Part shown: positions 22,390-28,391 of the stretch, in pieces
Numbering within the stretch: position 1 is the first letter of the stretch
How the letters are laid out: each line of letters begins with the position of its first letter
From: Actinomycetes bacterium
Lineage (GTDB): Bacteria > Actinomycetota > Actinomycetes > S36-B12 > UBA10799
Reading direction: 5' to 3'
Length of the DNA stretch: 28,391 bases
NCBI GenBank assembly: GCA_029779995.1
Contig: JAKOZM010000179.1
Location: 1 to 28,391 of the forward strand
The notes under the pieces: model-generated
The model's database searches: none
Seen by the model: the letters and a program-made list of their open reading frames with translations, nothing else
Told to the model about the DNA's origin: nothing
Program-made: the position numbers and the translations under genes

Positions 22390-22848
22390 TCAACTCGATC
22401 GCCGTTTTGGGCGACCTCCGGGGGTGGGCCGTGGTGGCTTCTGGGCCGGCTCGGCCGGTGACTCGTCCCATGGGCGGTTGAAGAAGCGGCCTGGTCCGGC
22501 TTGGTCTTGTCCGAGGAGGCGGATACGGCCCACTGACCCGTTCCCGGCATGTTCGGACCGACTGCCCGCCAACGCCGCCGCCTCGTCGATGGCCAGGTGT
22601 CCGTTGGAGACGGATATCGGCAGGTAGAGGGCATAGGTCTCACCTGGTTTGAGGTGCTCCTGTGCCCACTGCCTCGCTTCGATGACGTTGCATTCAGTCA
22701 GCAGAATCTCGTCAACGTAAGAAGCGATGTCGGAGTCGTTCGGATCCACCCCTGGCGGAAGCGGCTTGGTGAGACCCCAGAACTCGACCAGGAAGGTCGA
22801 GGCATCGAGTTCGTAGGATTCCCATACCTTGAAGCTGGTGGCTCGCAC
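22390..22848 (-). CDS. Hypothetical protein with Pro/Arg-rich tail
   Basis: Protein of about 152 residues from the GTG at 22848, which has AGGA seven bases upstream; a GTG at 22884 would add 12 residues but lacks a ribosome-binding site. The N-terminal part (RATSFKVWESYELDASTFLVEFWGL) looks like a compact alpha/beta fold, followed by DSDIASYVDEILLTECNVIEARQWAQEHLKPGETYALYLP. The last 50 residues are low-complexity (PAEPAQKPPRPTPGGRPKRRSS) and basic, possibly for nucleic-acid contact. No family recognised. Confidence 0.7.
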   Translation of the reverse strand: MRATSFKVWESYELDASTFLVEFWGLTKPLPPGVDPNDSDIASYVDEILLTECNVIEARQWAQEHLKPGETYALYLPISVSNGHLAIDEAAALAGSRSEHAGNGSVGRIRLLGQDQAGPGRFFNRPWDESPAEPAQKPPRPTPGGRPKRRSS

Positions 22849-23590
22849 TCTCACATCCTGCCGGGAGGCCCTGAGCGATCCCACCTGATCACATCTGGAC
22901 CCGCCGCTGTCTAGCCGTTACGGACAGTTTGAATCGGGACTGTGGATAACCCCCCAACATTGAGCAGTGACCGTCGACCGGCGGGTGGCCCGGCGAACGC
23001 CCGAGGAACTGTGTATCCCCCGGTCAGCGCCGCTGGCGGACCCTGCCAAATACCGTAAGCCCACCTGCCATTTAGCGTGGCGAGTCACCGGATGACGTAG
23101 CTGATCAGCATGACCCCAGGTGTCTCAAAACCCGTCGACAAACCCAGAGGTTCTGGACACGAGTTTCGGACGCGTCGTTTCCTCATGGAGTTTCGGACGT
23201 CTCAGAAACGGTGGCTTTTGGACGCAGGCGCAGGTAGCAGCCGAGGGTGTGTCGCGTTCCGAGTTGGTGCGTCAATTCTGTCCACAGGGTTGCTCATAGA
23301 CTCCGCGTGGTGGCGTCCGGCACGGGCCCTCAGAGGACCTTGACTGAGGGTGTTGACCACCTCTGGTAGAAGAACGCGCTGTTGTTGGCGATTAGCGGTC
23401 GGCTGCCATTCCCCGGGCAACGTTATGTGCGAGAACCGTTGCCTCTGCCCGGTGGTGGTGTCGACCTTAACGATGACGCTGCCCTTGACCAAGTCGGAGT
23501 CGTAGTCTGCCTTGGTGCGCCGGGGGGAGCAGTCCCAACGCACAGGAGTGGGCCAGTCGCATCGATCGTGGACTCGTTCGGATCACGACG
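22849..23590. other. Gene-poor stretch with possible gene remnants
   Basis: No intact gene is convincing over about 740 bases. A minus-strand frame (about 23340-23543) reads YDSDLVKGSVIVKVDTTTG and HITLPGEWQP, which looks protein-like, but it has no good start and runs into non-coding composition; it may be a remnant. Short direct repeats lie at 23121-23209. Confidence 0.45.
23121..23209. repeat. Cluster of short direct repeats, possible orphan recombinase site
   Basis: GAGTTTCGGACG occurs at 23161-23172 and again at 23188-23199. TGTCTCAAAAC at 23121-23131 and CGTCTCAGAAAC at 23198-23209 are a second, imperfect pair. Repeats like these often form binding sites of serine recombinases, but no recombinase gene is adjacent. 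Confidence 0.4.
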
Positions 23591-23870
23591 CTGACCTGGC
23601 TGGAGGTGGGCACTCCGCGCACACCGCCGAGCGGACCTTTTCGGCGTTACGCGGGCCGCCACGGACGGCGATGCCCGTCGAGTATCTGACGCCCGCAACG
23701 AGGACCGGGCACTCGCGGTTCAACTCGTGCTCGCTGGAATGGGCCAGCACAGGGCCCCGTCGATCCCGGATCCGCTCATCGCGGCCGCAGCCGAACTCGC
23801 CGGTTTGACGCCTGCTGCACAAGACTTCGAGCTCATCGCGGTCATCACCGGTCAGCCCTGCGGAGAGGCT
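23591..23870 (+). pseudogene. Decayed VapC-type PIN-domain toxin gene
   Basis: Pieces of a VapC ribonuclease toxin appear in order but in different frames: LEVG (around 23600), SAHTAER, then [10 protein letters not shown], then after a shift [37 protein letters not shown] and [13 protein letters not shown]. These match the middle and C-terminal part of VapC proteins ([53 protein letters not shown]). The segment that normally holds a conserved acidic residue (VLHYD) is shortened, and the start and antitoxin gene are not seen. The gene is dead. Confidence 0.75.
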
Positions 23871-23994
23871 CTCTTCGTGAATCCACTCGGCACGATTCTG
23901 TCGAGGCGGACATGCGAACTGACTCGCGCCTTCGACGGGAGCCTTCCCGTGGCGAGGGTCATATCCCCGCTCGCTTCGCTCTACCTTGTTGAGC

Positions 23995-24524
23995 ATGACC
24001 ACGTCGTTGGTGTTCCTGCCCAGCCCCTTGCTCGGTCCGTCGGTGTGGAGGCCCGTCGCCCAGATCCTGGCTGGTCAGGGTTGGCACACCACGGTAGGTG
24101 AGGTGCCCTCGCCGCTGGCCACAGGGGATGACGTCTTTGGCGCTTTCCGTGCGGCGCTGCCCTTGGACAGGGATCTCGTCCTCGTCCCGCACAGTAACGC
24201 CGGCGCATACGTTCCGGAACTGTCGATGATTGCTCCGGTCGTGGCCACGCTGTTCGTGGACGCCGTTCTTCCGCCTCTGCGCGGTCAGATGCCGCTCGCG
24301 CCGCCCGCACTTCTTGGCCTCCTACGCAACCGGATGGGTGATGACGGCCTGCTTCCGCCTTGGACGGCATGGTGGGACGAGTCCGACGTTGGAGCCCTGT
24401 TCTGCAACCCGTCAAGCCGCGCCGCGGTCGAGCGCGAACAGCACACCAGCTGACTGCCCCGGATCAAGTGGCCGAGACGCTCGCTGCCCTGCTCGACGAG
24501 ATCGGCATCACCACGACACCGTGA
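23995..24524 (+). pseudogene. Decayed alpha/beta-hydrolase gene
   Basis: From the ATG at 23995 ([25 protein letters not shown]) the protein shows an alpha/beta-hydrolase start, a nucleophile-elbow-like PHSNAGAY, FVDAVLPPLRG and PPWTAWWDESDVGALF, then stops at 24453. A typical hydrolase C-terminus (PDQVAETLAALLDEIGI) continues at once in another frame to the stop at 24524. About 60 residues that should lie between them, including the usual catalytic His segment, are missing, so an internal deletion with frameshift is likely. A truncated 153-residue product could still be made but should be inactive. Confidence 0.7.
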
Positions 24525-24643
24525 TCACGGCGACGGACCGTTAGCGCATCATGCGCCGGCAGGAATGGCCCCAACCCTAGGAACCTGCGTCCGTCAGGTC
24601 CTCGTGATACGGGCCGGTCTGTGCCCGGCATCTGCTCGCTGGC

Positions 24644-24649
24644 TAGTCT
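24644..24649 (+). promoter_or_regulatory. Leaderless -10 element (TAGTCT)
   Basis: TAGTCT stands seven bases before the ATG at 24657, and no ribosome-binding site precedes that ATG, consistent with a leaderless transcript. This also supports choosing 24657 over the earlier in-frame ATG at 24621. Confidence 0.45.
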
Positions 24650-24656
24650 CGCAGCC

Positions 24657-25346
24657 ATGGACGACGTGGTGAGTTATGACCTTTCTGATGGGATTGCGAC
24701 CCTGACCCTGGACAACGGCAAGGTCAACGCCGTCTCCCCGGCCGTGATCGACGCCTTCAACGCTGGCCTGGACCAAGCGACCTCCGATGAAGCGGTGGTG
24801 ATCATCACCGGTACTCCGGGCATCCTGTCCGCTGGGTACGACCTGAAGGTGATGACCTCAGGCCCGCAGAACGCGATCGACCTGGTGGCAGCGGGATCCA
24901 CGCTGGCTCGCCGGATGCTCGCCCACCCGTACCCGGTGATCGTCGCCTGCCCGGGCCACGCCGTGGCCAAGGGAGCCTTCCTGTTGTTGTCGGCCGACTA
25001 CCGGGTCGGGGCGGACGGTGCGTTCCAGATCGGCCTCAACGAGGTGCAGATCGGAATGACGATGCACCATGTGGGCATCGAACTGGCCCGCGCCCGGCTG
25101 CACGCTTCTTACCTGAATCGGTGCGTGATCAATGCGGAGATGTTCGATCCGCACGGTGCGCGACGAGCGGGATTCCTCGACGAGGTGGTCGACGCCGACG
25201 CCGTCCTCGAAACCGCTCGAGGGCGAGCCGTGGCGTTCCAGAAGCTGAACATGAAAGCCCACGCGGCGACGAAACTCAAGGTGCGCAAGAAGTTGCTCGA
25301 TACTCTGGACGCCGCGATCGAGGCCGACAAGAAGCCGCTCTGGTAG
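24657..25346 (+). CDS. Enoyl-CoA hydratase/isomerase (crotonase) family protein
   Basis: Crotonase-fold enzyme of 229 residues. It starts MDDVVSYDLSDGIATLTLDNGKVNAVS, has the oxyanion-hole segments GILSAGYDLKVM and ACPGHAVAKGAFLLLSADYRVG, and the trimer region FQIGLNEVQIGMTMHHVGIELAR. The two Glu residues of true hydratases are not at their usual places: the second loop has NEVQIGM rather than PE..LG..P. It may therefore be an isomerase, hydrolase or decarboxylase of the family. It ends in a Lys-rich stretch (KLKVRKKLL). It stands alone, converging on the DUF4349 gene 28 bases away, and looks like ordinary chromosomal content. Confidence 0.93.
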   Translation: MDDVVSYDLSDGIATLTLDNGKVNAVSPAVIDAFNAGLDQATSDEAVVIITGTPGILSAGYDLKVMTSGPQNAIDLVAAGSTLARRMLAHPYPVIVACPGHAVAKGAFLLLSADYRVGADGAFQIGLNEVQIGMTMHHVGIELARARLHASYLNRCVINAEMFDPHGARRAGFLDEVVDADAVLETARGRAVAFQKLNMKAHAATKLKVRKKLLDTLDAAIEADKKPLW

Positions 25347-25374
25347 CGACTGGCGCTGCCGGAACGGGTGCGGT

Positions 25375-26394
25375 TCACCGGGTGCGGGCCCGCCGCCGCC
25401 AGAGCATCCACGCCAGACCCGCCACCCACAGCGGGCTGGTCCACAACAGCACCCGACCCAGCCACGACCAGCCCGCGGCGAGCGTGTCGAGCACCCGCTG
25501 CCAGCCGGATGGTTCGGTGTCGTAGCGGGCTGCCGCGTCCTCTCTGGTGAGGAGCTCCAGGGAGATCCGGGCCTGCGAGACCTGGCTCTGCAGGTAACGC
25601 TGCTGGGCGACCAAGCCGTCGAGTTCGGACTGCCGAGCAGCGATCGCCTCCTCCACCGCGATGACGCTGCCCACCGAATTCGCCCGGTCCAGCAGGGTCT
25701 GCAGCCGGGCCACGGAGGCGCGCAGGGCGGCGATCCGCGCCGCCCCATCGGCGAGCTGCGTGCCCGTGTCCACCGAGGACTGCGAGAACGTCACGACGTC
25801 ACCGAGGGGTTCGATCGCGGCGAGGGCCTGGTCGTAGGCACGAGCGGGGACCTCCACCGACAGGCTGATCCCGGGTGTGCGGGGGGAGACGGGGTAAGTG
25901 ACGTCGGAACCTGTGGGTGACACGGGTCCGCCCTCGGAGGTGACCGTCTCGCTCGTCACGCGACCCCCAAGGTCATTGACAGCGGTCACGAAGGCATCCA
26001 GAGCCGCCCGCACGTCGTCGGCCGCCACGACGGCGCTGGCATCGCGGGCCACGGTTGCTGCGGGTTCGACGCCCGGTGCCTGGGCTGAGTCCGCGATGTC
26101 GGTGGTCGGGGCATCCGCCATCCCCGGCGTCATCGCCTCCTGAGAGCTCACCACGGCGGAGTCGCTGCCGGATCCGCCGGAGATCTGCGCGACGGTCACG
26201 GTGCCGGCGAGCAGGGCCGCCCCCGCACAGGCGGCCAGCGCCAGATCCCACCACCTGCGCCGGCGCGGGGCCGGATCGGCTGCCAGCGGCAGTTCGTCCC
26301 AGACCCGCTGCAGGAGTGCCTCGTCAGGGGCGGTGGGGGGCTCGAGGTCCTTCAGTGCCGAGCGCAGATCCTCGTCGTGGAAGTCGGTGTTCAT
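25375..26394 (-). CDS. DUF4349 membrane protein, likely sigma-factor partner
   Basis: Protein of 339 residues. The N-terminus is cytoplasmic (MNTDFHDEDLRSALKDLEPPTAPDEALLQRVWDEL), like the zinc-less anti-sigma-type regions found beside ECF factors. A transmembrane helix follows (about 49-70, LALAACAGAALLAGTVTVAQI), then an extracytoplasmic DUF4349 domain with the coiled-coil signature RIAALRASVARLQTLLDRA...VEEAIAARQSELDGLVAQQRYLQSQV, then a C-terminal helix (LGRVLLWTSPLWVAGLAWML) ending in RRRRARTR. The ATG at 26394 overlaps the sigma-factor stop by ATGA. It may restrain the sigma factor at the membrane; that is inferred from position and layout. Confidence 0.9.
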   Translation of the reverse strand: MNTDFHDEDLRSALKDLEPPTAPDEALLQRVWDELPLAADPAPRRRRWWDLALAACAGAALLAGTVTVAQISGGSGSDSAVVSSQEAMTPGMADAPTTDIADSAQAPGVEPAATVARDASAVVAADDVRAALDAFVTAVNDLGGRVTSETVTSEGGPVSPTGSDVTYPVSPRTPGISLSVEVPARAYDQALAAIEPLGDVVTFSQSSVDTGTQLADGAARIAALRASVARLQTLLDRANSVGSVIAVEEAIAARQSELDGLVAQQRYLQSQVSQARISLELLTREDAAARYDTEPSGWQRVLDTLAAGWSWLGRVLLWTSPLWVAGLAWMLWRRRARTR

Positions 26395-26921
26395 CCGGTC
26401 CCTCCTTGGATCGAGGTGGTCGTCATTGCCGTCCGCAGCCTGGTCTTGGCGCGGTGCAGTCGAGTCCGGGCGGCGCCCGCATTCACACCGAGGGCCGTCG
26501 CCAACTCGTTGCCCTCCAGACCCTCCCAGGCCCACAGCTGCAGCACGTCCCGGTCAGGCTCGGACAGTGTCTGCAGCGCCTCGTTCAATGCGGTCCGTGC
26601 GTCAACGGCGCCGATTGTCTGCTCATCGATGTCGGGGGTCACGACGGGTTCATAGGTGGCGAGTCTCGCATCCAGACGGGTGCGGCGGGCTGACGAGCGT
26701 GCGGCGTGGGCGATGACATTGGCCGCGGTGGCGTACAGCCAGGGGAGTTCGTCCGCAGGCATATCGCGACGACGTCGCCAGGCTGTGGCGAACACCTCGA
26801 CCAGGACGTCCTCGCAGTCCTGCGGTGTCCGCAGCCGGCGCTGGGTGTACGCCAGGACGGGCGCCGCGGTGCGCCGGTACATCGCCTCGAACCAGGCGGT
26901 ATCACGTGCGATTTCGGCCAT
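26391..26921 (-). CDS. ECF-family RNA polymerase sigma factor
   Basis: Sigma-70 family factor of 176 residues with only regions 2 and 4. Region 2 runs FEAMYRRTAAPVLAYTQRRLRTPQDCEDVLVEVFATAWRRR, with the core D-C-E-D-V and tryptophan motif. Region 4 runs ALNEALQTLSEPDRDVLQLWAWEGLEGNELATALGVNAGAARTRLHRAKTRLR, a helix-turn-helix typical of ECF factors. The ATG at 26921 is preferred over the GTG one codon earlier. Its stop overlaps the DUF4349 gene, so the pair is coupled. The target promoters and stimulus cannot be read from the window. Confidence 0.95.
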   Translation of the reverse strand: MAEIARDTAWFEAMYRRTAAPVLAYTQRRLRTPQDCEDVLVEVFATAWRRRRDMPADELPWLYATAANVIAHAARSSARRTRLDARLATYEPVVTPDIDEQTIGAVDARTALNEALQTLSEPDRDVLQLWAWEGLEGNELATALGVNAGAARTRLHRAKTRLRTAMTTTSIQGGTG

Positions 26922-26977
26922 CACATCTCTTCATTCCCGGATGAGCCCTCAGTGTTACACCGGTGCCACAACTCACG

Positions 26978-27277
26978 TCATGGCACGCGCCCCGGCCACA
27001 GATCCACATCAAGGGACTGTTCGAGGTTGGCGATGGTGGCCACGTCGGGTACCACTTTGCCCGTGATCAGCCGAGACAGGCTGGTGGGATCGATCCCGGC
27101 CGGCCCAGCCACCGCCCGCAGTGACGCCCCGCGATCGGCCATCTCTGACTGCAGCCGTACGACCAGGGCGGCCGTCACGATGGCGTACGTGGGCGTGCCG
27201 GGGGTGAAGGGACCGGTCGGCCACAGCCCATCGGGCGCCACGAACGATGCCGGTGGTTGGTAGGAACGAGAGGCCAT
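26978..27277 (-). CDS. XRE-type helix-turn-helix regulator
   Basis: DNA-binding protein of 99 residues from the ATG at 27277 (MASRSYQPPASFVAPDGLW). After a Pro/Gly-rich N-terminus, the region AIVTAALVVRLQSEMADRGASLRAVAGPAGIDPTSLSRLITGKVVPDVATIANLEQSLDVDLWP is a lambda-repressor/XRE-like helix-turn-helix. It is divergent from argG, with 97 bases between starts, but a link to arginine control is not shown. An ATG ten codons earlier exists but adds only MVVVGGTLPC. Confidence 0.85.
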   Translation of the reverse strand: MASRSYQPPASFVAPDGLWPTGPFTPGTPTYAIVTAALVVRLQSEMADRGASLRAVAGPAGIDPTSLSRLITGKVVPDVATIANLEQSLDVDLWPGRVP

Positions 27278-27362
27278 GCACGGCAGTGTGCCACCGACCA
27301 CCACCACCCGGCACCCGCATGCCGTCGCGTTGGCCAGCGGACGCCGACCGAAAGCGCGCCAC

Positions 27363-28391
<1,029 letters not shown>

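Noticed and set aside
22260..22471. Two minus-strand frames, one with CDACRDC and one ending IPLSPIYAPDLR
   Set aside because: Each looks faintly protein-like, but neither has a good start or wins on codon composition, and the Cys motif is too short to support a zinc finger.
23340..23543. Minus-strand frame with VKGSVIVKVDTTTG and HITLPGEWQP
   Set aside because: Parts read like real protein, but there is no start signal and no family match; kept only as a possible remnant in the gene-poor stretch.

Overview
The window comes from a high-GC Gram-positive bacterium (Actinomycetota). The signs are strong G/C bias at third codon positions, many GTG starts, gene pairs overlapping by ATGA or GTGA, several apparently leaderless promoters (TANNNT followed 6-7 bases later by ATG), a Tat-exported multicopper oxidase, an ECF sigma factor with a DUF4349 partner, and a long-type argininosuccinate synthase. 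I cannot name the genus. No tRNA, rRNA or CRISPR array was seen.

Positions 1-18400 are a metal-resistance island, mostly for copper. On the minus strand at the left is an operon: a cupredoxin with a His/Asn/Trp-rich linker, a SHOCT membrane protein, a PepSY-like protein, an OmpR-type response regulator and a histidine kinase cut by the window edge. Next is a CmtR-type ArsR regulator with a CDF-like transporter and a 48-residue His-rich mini-protein, probably for Cd/Pb/Zn, followed by a serine resolvase with res-like repeats. The core (5841-12498, minus strand) has a thiol-redox operon (TlpA-like protein, CcdA, glutaredoxin-like protein), a Cu(+) P-type ATPase, a DUF305 lipoprotein and a multicopper oxidase. 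Facing it on the plus strand is a second SHOCT/response regulator/histidine kinase set, then a small Met-rich membrane protein, an Asp-box lipoprotein and several decayed genes. A Met-tailed multi-spanning membrane protein (17593-18258) closes the island.

The genes appear to be tied together by one regulatory sequence. In the gene-sense orientation, CTTCA-N6-CTTCA (two half-sites 11 bases apart, as expected for an OmpR/PhoB-family dimer) lies upstream of the oxidase operon, the second two-component operon and the thiol-redox operon. Weaker forms lie upstream of the cupredoxin operon, the small Met-rich protein and the 18258 gene. The implied system is an envelope copper-detoxification regulon: export by the ATPase, oxidation by the multicopper oxidase, binding by DUF305, cupredoxin and Met/His-rich proteins, and thiol repair by the TlpA/CcdA/glutaredoxin set.

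A nearly identical 23-bp sequence occurs in the same orientation at 5424-5446, beside the resolvase, and at 18763-18785, next to a truncated DUF4913 gene. The 13.3 kb between them may be a mobile or excisable segment. Right of it (18814-24524) is accessory DNA: an IF2_N/zinc-cysteine/coiled-coil protein, a secreted protein and other unknowns, and a decayed VapC toxin gene and a decayed alpha/beta-hydrolase gene. From 24657 on, the content looks like ordinary chromosome: a crotonase-family enzyme, the sigma factor/DUF4349 pair, an XRE regulator and argG, which runs off the right edge.
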